This document shows, in pieces, positions 8,734 to 17,503 of a stretch of DNA of 64,000 nucleotides. The stretch spans positions 1 through 64,000 of the forward strand of contig NBLJ01000002.1 in assembly GCA_002084545.1 (NCBI GenBank), in the 5' to 3' direction. Source of the stretch: Desulfobacteraceae bacterium 4572_123. GTDB lineage: Bacteria; Desulfobacterota; Desulfobacteria; Desulfobacterales; 4572-123. Within the stretch, counting starts at the first letter, position 1. Each line of letters starts with the position of its first letter. The position numbers and the translations under genes were made by a program. Below the pieces are notes generated by a model. It was not told where the DNA came from. It made no database searches and saw nothing but the letters and a program-made list of their open reading frames with translations.

Positions 8734-9468
8734 CTATTCAACCTGTTTTACAAGCTGGGCATCGATTTTTTTCATTGCATCCATGAATTTGCGCCGATTT
8801 TGGCGGGCGTATGGATTATATCTGTTCATATCAAGAAAAAGCTGCCAGGTATCGTGCTCGACTACTCCCAGAATGTGCAGCAGCCGCTTGTAACCCTCAG
8901 TATCTATATCCAGAGGACAGGCACCGAATTCTTCAAGCCCCCGGCCGATAAAATGGGTAAGGGCAAGACTGACTGCAATCTGGCTATCATGTTTTTCCGG
9001 TGTTCCCTCAATCAGAATCAATCCCAGAGAGTGCAGATAATTTTTTACCTTTTCATATCCGGCCTTATCAATTCTGGTATTATTTAGAAAAATTTTGCAC
9101 CCCTGTAGAGACTTGGATGCGCTGTCCGGACCGAACATGGGGTGAGTGGCCAAAATAGAGACGGTTTCAGGCAGCAGGGATTCCATCCAACGTATGGGTG
9201 CCTCCTTTACCGAACACACATCCACGACGATCGCATTTTTATTGATAATCGGTGCGATATCCATTAACACATTTTTTAAAGTCGAAATAGGGACACAAAG
9301 AATAATGTATTTCTGAGCGCAAACCTTTTCCAGGGAGGCCGGAATTCCGCCAAGTGTCTTGACCGCAGATGAGTTGCCCTTCCGGTTTGCTACGTTCACT
9401 TTAAAATCCCGGGCCAGATATCTGGTCGTCAAACGGCCGAAACGCCCAAAACCTATAATGCCGATCAT
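8734..9468 (-). CDS. tyrA: prephenate/arogenate dehydrogenase
   Basis: 244 aa, a short TyrA. The N-terminal NAD(P) fold has IIGFGRFGRLT; then ILCVPISTL, VVDVCSVKEAP, and the TyrA-typical ATHPMFGPDSASKSLQG block. It oxidatively decarboxylates prephenate or arogenate toward tyrosine. There is no chorismate mutase or ACT domain. AGAGG is 4 nt before the ATG. It is the last gene of the aro operon, about 130 bp after aroC, with a tandem palindromic repeat in the gap. Its place in an operon led by a Tyr-rich leader peptide fits tyrosine-controlled expression. Confidence 0.88.
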   Translation of the reverse strand: MIGIIGFGRFGRLTTRYLARDFKVNVANRKGNSSAVKTLGGIPASLEKVCAQKYIILCVPISTLKNVLMDIAPIINKNAIVVDVCSVKEAPIRWMESLLPETVSILATHPMFGPDSASKSLQGCKIFLNNTRIDKAGYEKVKNYLHSLGLILIEGTPEKHDSQIAVSLALTHFIGRGLEEFGACPLDIDTEGYKRLLHILGVVEHDTWQLFLDMNRYNPYARQNRRKFMDAMKKIDAQLVKQVE

Positions 9469-9557
9469 AATGCCTCTTTTATTTCCTCAAATTTTCGATT
9501 AACTGTTTTATGAATTTGTAATTTCATATAAAAATATTGCGATATCAATGCGGTAAA

Positions 9558-9594
9558 AGGGCAGCCACAAGGGCTGCCACAAGGGCTGCCCCTA
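9558..9594. repeat. tandem palindromic GC-rich repeat between aroC and tyrA
   Basis: Three copies of a gggc(t/a)gcc core separated by ACAA (GGGCTGCCACAA units), able to form a strong hairpin. The style resembles dispersed extragenic palindromes of this phylum. It lies in the transcribed gap of the aro operon, so it could act as a stabilising or processing hairpin; no U-tract supports termination. Confidence 0.6.
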
Positions 9595-9599
9595 CATTT

Positions 9600-10676
9600 T
9601 TAATTTTTCACAATCTGACATAGCGCCAGGTCTGCAAGAACAAGGGCGGTCATGGCTTCCACAATCGGTACGGCTCTTGGAACCACGCAGGGATCATGAC
9701 GTCCCTTTGCATTCAGGATTGCATCATTGCCGTCATAATCCACCGTGTTTTGGGCTTTGCCGATGGTTGCCGGCGGCTTGAAAGCCACTTTGAATAAAAT
9801 CGGCTCACCATTTGTAATTCCTCCCTGAATACCTCCGCTGAAATTAGTACGGGTACCCAGATGATCGTCCCTTTTTATAAACAGATCATTATGCGTTGAA
9901 CCCTGCATGGCAGCGCCTGCAAATCCGGAACCGATCTCAAAGCCCTTGGACGCGGGAATGGATAGCATGGCCTGGGCCAACCGGGCTTCGGTTTTGTCAA
10001 AAACCGGTTCCCCGAGTCCGGCCGGCATATTTTTACAGATACAGGTAATAATGCCGCCGATTGAATCCGAATCTTCACGTGCCCTCATAATCTGTTTTTT
10101 TATCTGCCTTGCAGTTTCCGGGTCAGGACATCGGGTTGATGTTTTTTCAACCTGTCTTCGGGAAACATCGTGCCCCATTTCCGGGGCAGTTGCACTACCT
10201 GCGGCACTTACCCATGCCACGATCCTGATGCCATGGGTTTCAAATAAAAATTTTTCGGCAATGGCACCTGCCGCCACCCTGGCGGCGGTTTCCCGGGCAC
10301 TGGCCCGCCCTCCCCCGCTGGCGGCGTTAATGCCGTACTTCATCCGGTATGTATAATCCGCATGGGAAGGCCGCGGGATATCGAGAGTATTACCATAATC
10401 AACCGGGCGGTGATCCCTGTTGTCAATCAGCAGGGCAATGGGGGTGCCCAGGGTCTGTCCGTTTTCCACACCCGACAATATACGAACAAGGTCCTTTTCG
10501 TTTCTGCCGGTTGTCAGATCGCTCTGCCCCGGACGCCGGCGATCCAGTTGAATCTGAATATCGGACTCATTCAGACGGATACGAGGTGGACATCCGTCGA
10601 TCACGGCGCCAATGCTTTTTCCATGGCTTTCACCAAAAGTGGTTACCTTAAATAAGATTCCGGTTGTGCTTGACAT
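9600..10676 (-). CDS. aroC: chorismate synthase
   Basis: About 358 aa from ATG 10676 ([19 protein letters not shown]), a normal length. An upstream in-frame Met would add 19 residues that overlap aroK, so it was rejected; AAAGG precedes the chosen start. Signature blocks seen: [42 protein letters not shown] and GGITNG. The enzyme converts EPSP to chorismate and needs reduced FMN. It lies between aroK (13 nt upstream) and tyrA. Confidence 0.95.
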   Translation of the reverse strand: MSSTTGILFKVTTFGESHGKSIGAVIDGCPPRIRLNESDIQIQLDRRRPGQSDLTTGRNEKDLVRILSGVENGQTLGTPIALLIDNRDHRPVDYGNTLDIPRPSHADYTYRMKYGINAASGGGRASARETAARVAAGAIAEKFLFETHGIRIVAWVSAAGSATAPEMGHDVSRRQVEKTSTRCPDPETARQIKKQIMRAREDSDSIGGIITCICKNMPAGLGEPVFDKTEARLAQAMLSIPASKGFEIGSGFAGAAMQGSTHNDLFIKRDDHLGTRTNFSGGIQGGITNGEPILFKVAFKPPATIGKAQNTVDYDGNDAILNAKGRHDPCVVPRAVPIVEAMTALVLADLALCQIVKN

Positions 10677-10689
10677 TATATCCAGCCTT

Positions 10690-11214
10690 TCATTTTTGAG
10701 AAATTTTTTCAATAATAAGGTTACATATTTCATCTATTGATCTTGAATCGGTGTCAATTGTTAAATTAGCTGCTTCTGTATAATATTGTTTTCTATTTTT
10801 AATAGTTATTTCGATCTCTTCAAGTAAACCTTTAGATGTAAGAGAGGGCCGCTGGTTCTTTGTATTCAGATCTTGGACCATCCTTTTCCGGGTGGTTTCA
10901 GCATCGGCGCGCAACCATACAAGAATACCGTTTTTTTTCATTTCCGCAACATTGGCAGCATCCAGGACAACCCCTCCTCCTGTAGCTACAACCTGAGATT
11001 TTTCCATGCATATCTGTTTTATGATCTGCTTTTCCAATTTGCGAAAATATTGCCAGCCCCGATCTTCCACTATTTCGGCAATGGATTCATCGAAAGTTTC
11101 GACTATCATGCAATCACTGTCAAGAAAGCTCTTTTTCATCCGTTGAGCCAGTTTCCGTCCAACAGTAGTTTTACCGCTGCATCGAAACCCTATTAAAAAA
11201 ATATTCATTTCCAC
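10690..11214 (-). CDS. aroK: shikimate kinase
   Basis: 174 aa. P-loop [11 protein letters not shown] at the N-terminus, shikimate-binding DSD and GGGVVLD ([11 protein letters not shown]), and a lid-like KNQRPSL region. It phosphorylates shikimate at the 3-OH with ATP. The frame starts at GTG 11214; an ATG two codons later (11208) is equally possible. It is the third gene of the aro operon, separated from aroA by a hairpin-containing 51-bp gap. Confidence 0.93.
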   Translation of the reverse strand: MEMNIFLIGFRCSGKTTVGRKLAQRMKKSFLDSDCMIVETFDESIAEIVEDRGWQYFRKLEKQIIKQICMEKSQVVATGGGVVLDAANVAEMKKNGILVWLRADAETTRKRMVQDLNTKNQRPSLTSKGLLEEIEITIKNRKQYYTEAANLTIDTDSRSIDEICNLIIEKISQK

Positions 11215-11229
11215 ACCAGGTAGTGATTT

Positions 11230-11260
11230 AAACTCAGGATCACAAAAAAATCCTGAGTTT
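11230..11260. repeat. intra-operon stem-loop between aroA and aroK
   Basis: AAACTCAGGAT (11230-11240) pairs perfectly with ATCCTGAGTTT (11250-11260) around a 9-nt A-rich loop (U-rich in the minus-strand transcript). It begins only a few bases after the aroA stop region's upstream neighbour and just before aroA in map order. No U-tract follows the stem on the transcribed strand, so mRNA processing or stability is likelier than termination. Confidence 0.55.
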
Positions 11261-11265
11261 ATATA

Positions 11266-12534
11266 TTATACTTCAATTCCCATTTGGTTGAAAACATTCC
11301 AGAATTGGGGGAAAGATTTTTCAACACACCTTTCATTGCAAATAAAAATACCTGGAATATTTAATCCTGCCAGTGCAAAACTCATGGCAATCCGGTGATC
11401 ATCATAGGTTTTAATTTTTGCGCCATGGGGTATCCCGCCATGAATCTCCATTCCATCATCACGGCAAAGAGCCTTGATTCCCATTTTTTCAAGTTCGTTA
11501 ACCACCGCACCAATGCGATCACTCTCCTTGACCCTTAAATGAGCTACATTGCGGATTCGCGTTGTGCCTTTTGCAAAAGCTGCAACTACCGCCAGTGTCG
11601 GAACCAGATCGGGCATGTCTCCCATATCAACATCAACGCCTGCAAGCAGGGGCGGGCCGACAACCTTTATACCGTCATTTCTTTTAATTACCGAACAGCC
11701 CATTTTTTCCAGCAGTTCCACAAATCTTATGTCACCCTGGCGGGAATCGGCATTAATTCCACGGACGGTGACAGATGCACCGGTTATGGCCGCAGCGGCC
11801 CAGAAATAACCCGCCTGGGAGCAATCCGGTTCAACAGCATACCGGCCGGCTCGAAATACCTGGCCGCCCTTAACGGCAAATAAGTCGTACCCGCTGCGCT
11901 GCACTTCAATCCCCATTCGCTGCATGACGTCCACAGTCATGTCAATATAAGGCTTTGAAACCGGGCCATTTGTAACTTTGATTTCAATACCCCGTATTGT
12001 GTAAGGAGCGATCAGCAGCAACGCGGAAAGATACTGACTGCTGGTGCCGCAGTTCAACTCAATTTTTCCGCCGGTCACACGCATTCCGGTAACTTTGACC
12101 GGGGGACAGCCATTTTGGTTGACCGATATTGCGTTGACCTCGATCTGATGCAATCCATCCAGCAGATCCTGCAATGGCCTCTCATGCATCCTCTTGGTGC
12201 CGGACAGGAGATATTCACCTTGCCCGATGGCTGCCAAGGCAGTAATCAAGCGCATGGATGTTCCGGAATTTCCCAGAAACAACGGCGCACGGCAGCTTTC
12301 CAGACATCCGTTGGTACCGGATACGACAAACCGATCCTGCAGGTTCTCGATTTGCGTTCCCATCTTTTTCAATGCATTCAGAGTCAGGAGAGTGTCGTCA
12401 CTGACAAGACCGTTTTCTATGGTACTGATACCGTCTGCCAGGGCGGCGGCAACCAGAATCCTGTGTGTATAACTTTTAGATCCGGGTACTATTGCCGCAT
12501 ATCTTTCAATTTTTTTCGGTTTAATTTCAATCAT
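11266..12534 (-). CDS. aroA: 3-phosphoshikimate 1-carboxyvinyltransferase (EPSP synthase)
   Basis: 422 aa from ATG 12534 (MIEIKPKKIERYAAIVPGSK), preceded by AGAGGTTACC. The open frame extends 43 residues upstream into aroE but has no family similarity there. Signatures: PGSKSYTHR (PEP/S3P binding), LFLGNSGTSMR, LNCGTSSQYLSALLL, HLRVKESDRI and DDHRIAMSFALAG. It transfers enolpyruvyl from PEP to shikimate 3-phosphate. The LGNSGTSMR loop has Gly-Asn-Ser-Gly-Thr rather than the common GNAGTA, which resembles class II-type variants. It starts 22 nt after the aroE stop. Confidence 0.94.
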   Translation of the reverse strand: MIEIKPKKIERYAAIVPGSKSYTHRILVAAALADGISTIENGLVSDDTLLTLNALKKMGTQIENLQDRFVVSGTNGCLESCRAPLFLGNSGTSMRLITALAAIGQGEYLLSGTKRMHERPLQDLLDGLHQIEVNAISVNQNGCPPVKVTGMRVTGGKIELNCGTSSQYLSALLLIAPYTIRGIEIKVTNGPVSKPYIDMTVDVMQRMGIEVQRSGYDLFAVKGGQVFRAGRYAVEPDCSQAGYFWAAAAITGASVTVRGINADSRQGDIRFVELLEKMGCSVIKRNDGIKVVGPPLLAGVDVDMGDMPDLVPTLAVVAAFAKGTTRIRNVAHLRVKESDRIGAVVNELEKMGIKALCRDDGMEIHGGIPHGAKIKTYDDHRIAMSFALAGLNIPGIFICNERCVEKSFPQFWNVFNQMGIEV

Positions 12535-12556
12535 GGTAACCTCTAAAAAAATCGGT

Positions 12557-13372
12557 TTAATCAATAGCCGACCGGCGGTGTTTTTGTAATGCCCCGCGAA
12601 CGATCCGAGCCATAACATCAAGGGGTGCTTTTTGGCCGGTCCACAGTTCAAACTGCCGGGCACCCTGATTTACAAACATGGAAACACCGTCTATTGTGGT
12701 ACAGCCCTTTTTTCCGGCCTCAATAAGCAGACGGGTATTCAATGGATTGTAAACAATGTCCATGATAACCATATTTTTTTCAAACCAGGTGGCTTTTACC
12801 GGCATGGCTTCTGTGTTCGGTGCCATACCCACGGAAGTTGTATTGATCATTATTTCCCATTGCGGTTTTCGATATTCAGCAACGGGTATAAATTCCCCTC
12901 CCAGATCGGCCGCAAGTTTCTCACCTCTTTTATGTGTGCGATTGGCAATCGTAAGCTTGCCGCCTTCTGAATTAATGCCGAAACCAATGGCACGGGCCGC
13001 TCCGCCTGCTCCTATTATAAGTATTTTTTTTCCGGCTATCGAAGTTTTCTCCTTCAGAGCATTCATTGCTCCGATCCAGTCGGAGTTAAATCCTTTTAAA
13101 AATCCGCCCCTGTTAAGTACTGTATTTACGGCACCGATTCGCAAGGCCATCTCATCGATTTCATCCAGATATTTCATGATTTCAATCTTATGGGGAATGG
13201 TGATACTGGCCCCTCTGACACCCAGAGCCCTGATACCAGTCACGGCCCCCCGGATGTTTTTTACGTTCATTGCGACATAAATACCGTTATAACCGGTTTC
13301 GGCAAAGGCCCGGTTATGCATGACGGGACTCAGGCTGTGTGCCACGGGATCACCGATTACGCCAAAAAGCAA
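12557..13372 (-). CDS. aroE: shikimate dehydrogenase
   Basis: 271 aa from TTG 13372 (LLFGVIGDPVAHSLSP). Substrate site SLSPVMHN, catalytic Lys in ITIPHK, NADP loop GAGGAARA with following NRT, and GVSMFVNQGARQFELWTG at the C-terminus. It reduces 3-dehydroshikimate to shikimate. It is the first structural gene of the operon. The start is odd: a perfect AAGGAGG (13396-13402) lies 23 nt before the TTG but exactly 8 nt before an in-frame ATC at 13385-13387, so translation may begin at ATC (five extra residues), or a former ATG was mutated. The attenuator-like leader lies directly upstream. Confidence 0.93.
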   Translation of the reverse strand: MLFGVIGDPVAHSLSPVMHNRAFAETGYNGIYVAMNVKNIRGAVTGIRALGVRGASITIPHKIEIMKYLDEIDEMALRIGAVNTVLNRGGFLKGFNSDWIGAMNALKEKTSIAGKKILIIGAGGAARAIGFGINSEGGKLTIANRTHKRGEKLAADLGGEFIPVAEYRKPQWEIMINTTSVGMAPNTEAMPVKATWFEKNMVIMDIVYNPLNTRLLIEAGKKGCTTIDGVSMFVNQGARQFELWTGQKAPLDVMARIVRGALQKHRRSAID

Positions 13373-13433
13373 AGTATCTGAATCGATTTTGTCTGCCTCC
13401 TTTTTAATACCCCTGTTCCTGTTAAGCAGACGG

Positions 13434-13465
13434 CACGATAAAAGCCGCGGCAGCTTTTATCGTGT
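13434..13465 (-). promoter_or_regulatory. second leader hairpin before aroE
   Basis: Arms 13434-13443 and 13456-13465 (CACGATAAAA / TTTTATCGTG) pair perfectly; the inner part holds GCCGCGGC, which is complementary to the GCCGCGG cores of the terminator arms. It lies between the terminator hairpin and the aroE Shine-Dalgarno, so it may take part in alternative folding or affect mRNA stability. Confidence 0.55.
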
Positions 13466-13476
13466 CCCGCCTTTTG

Positions 13477-13519
13477 TTAAATAAAAAAGCCGCGGGCTTT
13501 TGGTCTGCCCGCGGCTTTT
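13477..13519 (-). terminator. intrinsic terminator of the aro leader (attenuator)
   Basis: On the minus strand the 13-nt arms AAAAGCCGCGGGC (13519-13507) and GCCCGCGGCTTTT (13498-13486) form a perfect GC-rich stem with an 8-nt loop, immediately followed by TTTTTTATTT. It lies 27 nt after the leader-peptide stop and about 110 nt before aroE, which is the place expected of an attenuator terminator. Confidence 0.85.
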
Positions 13520-13546
13520 GGTGTATTTGAATAAGTTAAAGCTTCC

Positions 13547-13627
13547 TCAACGCACCCCGGCCGGGCCGGTGCCATAATAATAGTACCGGCAGTAACCAAA
13601 ATAGAAGTTAAATTTATTGGATGTCAT
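13547..13627 (-). CDS. Tyr/Phe-rich leader peptide of the aro operon (attenuator peptide)
   Basis: ATG at 13627-13625, stop TGA at 13549-13547, 26 codons. It starts MTSNKFNFYFGYCR and continues with four consecutive Tyr codons; in all 9 of 26 residues are aromatic (6 Tyr, 3 Phe) and none is Trp. Its last codons form a GC-rich hairpin (13552-13573), and it is followed by a strong intrinsic terminator. This is the classical layout of ribosome-mediated attenuation: stalling at Tyr/Phe codons when charged tRNA is scarce would favour read-through into aroE-aroA-aroK-aroC-tyrA. A GCCCG segment in the peptide's end can pair with CGGGC of the terminator's 5' arm as a possible antiterminator. The Shine-Dalgarno is weak. 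A TATAAT on the minus strand lies at 13666-13661. Confidence 0.8.
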   Translation of the reverse strand: MTSNKFNFYFGYCRYYYYGTGPAGVR

Positions 13628-13785
13628 TTTGATTGGAAGTCTTTGTAACGTGAATTTTTAATTATAGATAGTAAGTAAAAACTAATGTAACTAATGTCAA
13701 GCTTTATTTCCCCGGCACTGCAAGCCGGTTGTTGCGAATATTATTGCCGCCACTTCATCTCGTGGAGGTTATAAGTTTATATTTC

Positions 13786-13814
13786 TTGACACTTTAGTGG
13801 ATTTTTTTTATCTT
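13786..13814 (+). promoter_or_regulatory. candidate sigma-70 promoter for the cyclase/HD-GYP gene
   Basis: TTGACA at 13786-13791, 17-nt spacer, TATCTT at 13809-13814. It lies about 70 nt before the preferred GTG start at 13882 and supports that start over the in-frame GTG at 13819, which would leave almost no untranslated leader. Confidence 0.5.
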
Positions 13815-13881
13815 TCGCGTGTCTGGGATAGTTCCCGCCGGCAACCTGTTCAAGCTAACGATTATCCGACAGAGAGGTTGT

Positions 13882-15834
13882 GTGAAAAAAATAAAAACGT
13901 TTGTATTGAATAATTTTGAAATGATCGCCATTGCAGTCATTCTGGCAACTTTCTTTTTTTTCAATTACCACATTCGCACTCAAACCACCTTTTTATATTT
14001 TTATTTTTTACCGGTTATGATGGCCGGCTATTTTCTGGGACCTCGCAGCACTATTACGATATCCCTTTTATGTGTAGCAGTAGTTGTTTTATACAGCATC
14101 TGGTCACCCGGCCTTGATACGATAGTTAACAGCAGAATGAATTTTTATCTGCATATCATGATATGGGCCGGGTTCCTGATTCTTGCAGGTTTTGCCATCA
14201 GCAAAACCGGTCATTTCAAACAACAGCTCCTGCTGCACCGAAAAAAGCTGGCCCGGGCCGACAACATAATAGGAGATTACAAAAAAAAATTCGACGATAA
14301 ACTCAAAAAACGCACCGAAGAGCTTGAAAAATCAAGCCAATCCATTAAATCGCTGAAACTCAAGTTAGAAAAAACACTCTATTCGACCATGGATGCCGAA
14401 GTAGCAAAACTGTTAATCGACGGTCGCCTGCGCAATGAAAAACGTAAAATAAGTGTCATGTTTTCCGATCTTGTCGGTTTTACCGGTTATTCGGAGGATC
14501 GCAGCCCCGAAATTGTTGTCCAGGATCTAAACAACTATTTAAGCTGTATGGAACCGGTCATGCTTGATTATCACGCACACATCGACAAATATCTCGGGGA
14601 TGGCATCATGTGCGAATTCGGAGCCCCCCTGGATTATGAAAACTACAAACTGCTTGCCGTTATGGCGGCAATCAAAATGCAGGAAAAACTCATCCGCCTT
14701 GATTTTCCCTGGCAAATGCGCATCGGCATTGCATCCGGCCCCGTGATCATGGGGATCATCGGCTCCCGTCGTCAGGCCTACACGACCATTGGCGATGTGG
14801 TCAACCTGGCCTCGCGTATTGAAAAAACATGTTCCCCGGGATCGGTTTTGATTGATGAGTTTACCCGCCAAGGCGTTGACCGCTTTATTGATGTCCGCCT
14901 TAAAAAGGATATATCTCAGTTTGAAAATCTTGATGAAAAAGTTGAGGCCCGCCTTGATGAAATGCACCGCAAACTTAATCTCGCCACAAACGCGGATGCG
15001 CGGGCAGATCTCTTCCATGAAATCGGCCGACTGCACATGTCTTTAAACGAGCCTCACGATGCCATGCATTATTTTGAACAGGCACTGCTCATGAGGCCGG
15101 AAAACATAGAACTTAAAGTAGCTTTTGCCGAAGCCACCATAAAACGGGATGAAACCGACAGAATCAAGGTCAGGGGGCGAAAAAAACGAATAGGCGCATA
15201 TGAGGTGATCGGCATCAAGGATGTCCTGCTGGATCATGAAAAATTCCCAGCCTCCTTTCTGGGCAGGTATCCCCATGTGGAAGAACTTATTGAAATGCCG
15301 CTGGACATCATCATGCCGGTGGAGGCTCTGGATGGATGTATCGGGCATTCCAAGGTTGTCGCTCTGCTCTCCTATGCTGTTGCAACCGAACTGGGAATAT
15401 CCGAAAAAGAAAAAAAAGAGATTCTAAACAGCGGTTTTGTAGCGGATATCGGGAAAAAACACATCCCCCATCATCTTCTCAATCGTATGGGCAGTCTTAA
15501 CTCTGATCAGATTAAAATAGTGCAGGGGCACTCCACCGAAGGCGTCAAAATACTTGAAGATCTGGGCTATACTTCGAAACTGATGCTGAAAATCATACGC
15601 CACAGTCATGAGAACTATAATGGTTCCGGATATCCGGATGGACTGCGGAAAGATGATATACCGCTGGGATCAAGAATTATTGCGGTGGTAGACACATATG
15701 ATGCATTGTCATCATGGCGTCCTTACCGCGAGAAATGGGACCGGCATGCGACACTGGAAGAATTGCTGAAATGCGTGGACAAAGGACTTTTTGATCCCAG
15801 AGTTGTAAATGCCCTTGTCAAGGTAATGGAGTGA
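13882..15834 (+). CDS. membrane-anchored class III cyclase with TPR and degenerate HD-GYP domain
   Basis: 650 aa from GTG 13882 (AGAGAGG 4 nt upstream); a longer frame begins at 13819. About four N-terminal membrane helices (residues ~13-106), a coiled coil (~115-168), then a cyclase domain with D196 and D240 (KYLGDG) and N308/R312 (DVVNLASRIE). A short TPR-like stretch (FHEIGRLHMSLNEPHDAMHYFEQALLM region) follows, then an HD-GYP-type domain. The latter keeps NGSGYPDG and VVDTYDAL, but the HD dyad reads ADIGK and the HHE motif reads SHE, so metal binding and c-di-GMP phosphodiesterase activity are probably lost. It may instead bind a nucleotide as a sensor. Confidence 0.8.
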   Translation: MKKIKTFVLNNFEMIAIAVILATFFFFNYHIRTQTTFLYFYFLPVMMAGYFLGPRSTITISLLCVAVVVLYSIWSPGLDTIVNSRMNFYLHIMIWAGFLILAGFAISKTGHFKQQLLLHRKKLARADNIIGDYKKKFDDKLKKRTEELEKSSQSIKSLKLKLEKTLYSTMDAEVAKLLIDGRLRNEKRKISVMFSDLVGFTGYSEDRSPEIVVQDLNNYLSCMEPVMLDYHAHIDKYLGDGIMCEFGAPLDYENYKLLAVMAAIKMQEKLIRLDFPWQMRIGIASGPVIMGIIGSRRQAYTTIGDVVNLASRIEKTCSPGSVLIDEFTRQGVDRFIDVRLKKDISQFENLDEKVEARLDEMHRKLNLATNADARADLFHEIGRLHMSLNEPHDAMHYFEQALLMRPENIELKVAFAEATIKRDETDRIKVRGRKKRIGAYEVIGIKDVLLDHEKFPASFLGRYPHVEELIEMPLDIIMPVEALDGCIGHSKVVALLSYAVATELGISEKEKKEILNSGFVADIGKKHIPHHLLNRMGSLNSDQIKIVQGHSTEGVKILEDLGYTSKLMLKIIRHSHENYNGSGYPDGLRKDDIPLGSRIIAVVDTYDALSSWRPYREKWDRHATLEELLKCVDKGLFDPRVVNALVKVME

Positions 15835-15864
15835 TCATTAACCCGCTCTTATCCGGAGGTTAAA

Positions 15865-17484
15865 ATGCAGCCAGAAAAACTCCCGGCCTGGAAACAACTA
15901 TCAAGGCATGCCGAGATTATTGCCCGTCCTGAAAATCATCTAAAACACCTTATCCTGGGAGATAGCCGTATAAAAAAATTTTCAGCCGCCGGCGCGGGCG
16001 TTTTTTTTGACTATTCCCGTCAGCGGCTTGATTCAAAGGCCCTTTCTCTCCTGTTTGAACTGGCAAAAGAAGCAGAACCGTTAAAAAAATTCAATGATAT
16101 GGTTGCAGGGCGGAATGTAAATAATACGGAAAACAGAGCCGCTCTGCACACGGCCGCTCGATCTTTTGCCGAAACATCCGTGTTTGTGGACGGCAGGGAT
16201 GTGATGCCGGAAATTAAGGCTGTGCGTGAAAAAATTAAAAATTTTACATCCAGGGTCCTTTCAGGCGAAATCACCGGATCAAGCGGAAAGCCTTTTAAGC
16301 ATGCGGTGGTTATCGGAATCGGAGGTTCTTGTCTTGGTGCTGAATTTGTTTCCACGGCAATGCGGGAACTGGCACTGAATAAGATTGATCTGCATTATCT
16401 TTCCAACGTGGATATTCATAATTTCGGAGCTATAGCGGAGGCCATTGATCCTGAAACTACTCTCTGGATTGTTATTTCCAAAAGTTTTACAACCGCTGAA
16501 ACCATGGCCAATGCTTCCCAGGCCCGTGCGTTTATGCAAAAGCAGGGCCTCGATCCCGCCGGGCATTTTATAAGTGTTACCGGTAAAGGCAGCCCCGGGG
16601 ATGATCCCAAAGCTCCGGTACTTGAATCATTTCACATGTTTGATTTTATCGGCGGCCGGTACAGCGTCACTTCGGCCGTCGGCGGCGTGCCTTTAAGCCT
16701 CTATCTGGGCTATGAAAACTTTGAGGAATTTCTCAAGGGAGCCCAGGAGATGGATATCCATGCCGCTACGGCAAAACCGGAAACAAATCTACCTCTCACA
16801 GCGGCCCTTATCTCGGTATGGAATAATAATTTTCTAAATTATCCGGTCCAGGCAATCATCCCTTATGCCGCACCCCTGGCCAGGCTGGCCGCCCATATCC
16901 AGCAGCTTAACATGGAAAGCAACGGTAAATATGTCGACCGTGAGGGGAATTTTCTAGAAAAAAATTCCGGCGTTATTGTCTTCGGAGAGCCCGGCACCAA
17001 TGCCCAGCATTCTTTTTTTCAACTGGCTCATCAGGGTCGGGGGTTTCCCATTGACTTTATCGGTGTTGTAACTCCGGGCTACCCGCAATATCAGAATCAA
17101 TCCCAGGGCGTCACCAATCACCAGGAACTCTGGAGCAACCTGATTGCACAGCCCATGGCCCTGGCAAAGGGGAAAGACGACAGCGTCAGGGCAAAGTATT
17201 TTCCCGGCAACCGGCCTTCATCAACAATTATTATAAACGATCTCGGGCCGCGAAACATCGGCAGATTGTTGTCTTTTTATGAAGCCCGCACCGTATTCGA
17301 GGCATTTATATGGGAGATCAACCCCTTTGATCAGTTTGGTGTTGAACTTGGTAAAACCATGGCGTCAAAAATCCGCAACACCATGGCCGCCCGCAACGGG
17401 GGTGACGATTACCACTGCGAAAAGCTTGATATATTAGATGAATTTTATCTTGATATGTTGTTTTCCGGCAAAATTCCCGAATAA
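15865..17484 (+). CDS. pgi: glucose-6-phosphate isomerase
   Basis: 539 aa, full length. Recognised by VVIGIGGSCLGAEFV (phosphate loop), ISKSFTTAETM, GGRYSVTSAVGGVPL, MESNGKYVDREG with FGEPGTNAQHSFFQL, and the C-terminal WEINPFDQFGVELGK. It interconverts glucose 6-phosphate and fructose 6-phosphate in glycolysis/gluconeogenesis. CGGAGG lies 7 nt before the ATG. It follows the cyclase gene by 30 nt and converges with fabH. Confidence 0.96.
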   Translation: MQPEKLPAWKQLSRHAEIIARPENHLKHLILGDSRIKKFSAAGAGVFFDYSRQRLDSKALSLLFELAKEAEPLKKFNDMVAGRNVNNTENRAALHTAARSFAETSVFVDGRDVMPEIKAVREKIKNFTSRVLSGEITGSSGKPFKHAVVIGIGGSCLGAEFVSTAMRELALNKIDLHYLSNVDIHNFGAIAEAIDPETTLWIVISKSFTTAETMANASQARAFMQKQGLDPAGHFISVTGKGSPGDDPKAPVLESFHMFDFIGGRYSVTSAVGGVPLSLYLGYENFEEFLKGAQEMDIHAATAKPETNLPLTAALISVWNNNFLNYPVQAIIPYAAPLARLAAHIQQLNMESNGKYVDREGNFLEKNSGVIVFGEPGTNAQHSFFQLAHQGRGFPIDFIGVVTPGYPQYQNQSQGVTNHQELWSNLIAQPMALAKGKDDSVRAKYFPGNRPSSTIIINDLGPRNIGRLLSFYEARTVFEAFIWEINPFDQFGVELGKTMASKIRNTMAARNGGDDYHCEKLDILDEFYLDMLFSGKIPE

Positions 17485-17503
17485 ACCCCGAACCGTTACC
17501 TTT

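Noticed and set aside
10677-10733. 19-residue N-terminal extension of aroC
   Set aside because: Overlaps aroK; the family start MSSTTG-like at 10676 fits.
12535-12663. 43-residue N-terminal extension of aroA
   Set aside because: Overlaps aroE and lacks similarity to EPSP synthases; ATG 12534 has a good ribosome-binding site.
13661-13700. TATAAT and TTGACA on the minus strand as a promoter pair for the aro leader
   Set aside because: The two boxes are 28 nt apart, too far for a canonical promoter; only the TATAAT is plausibly used.
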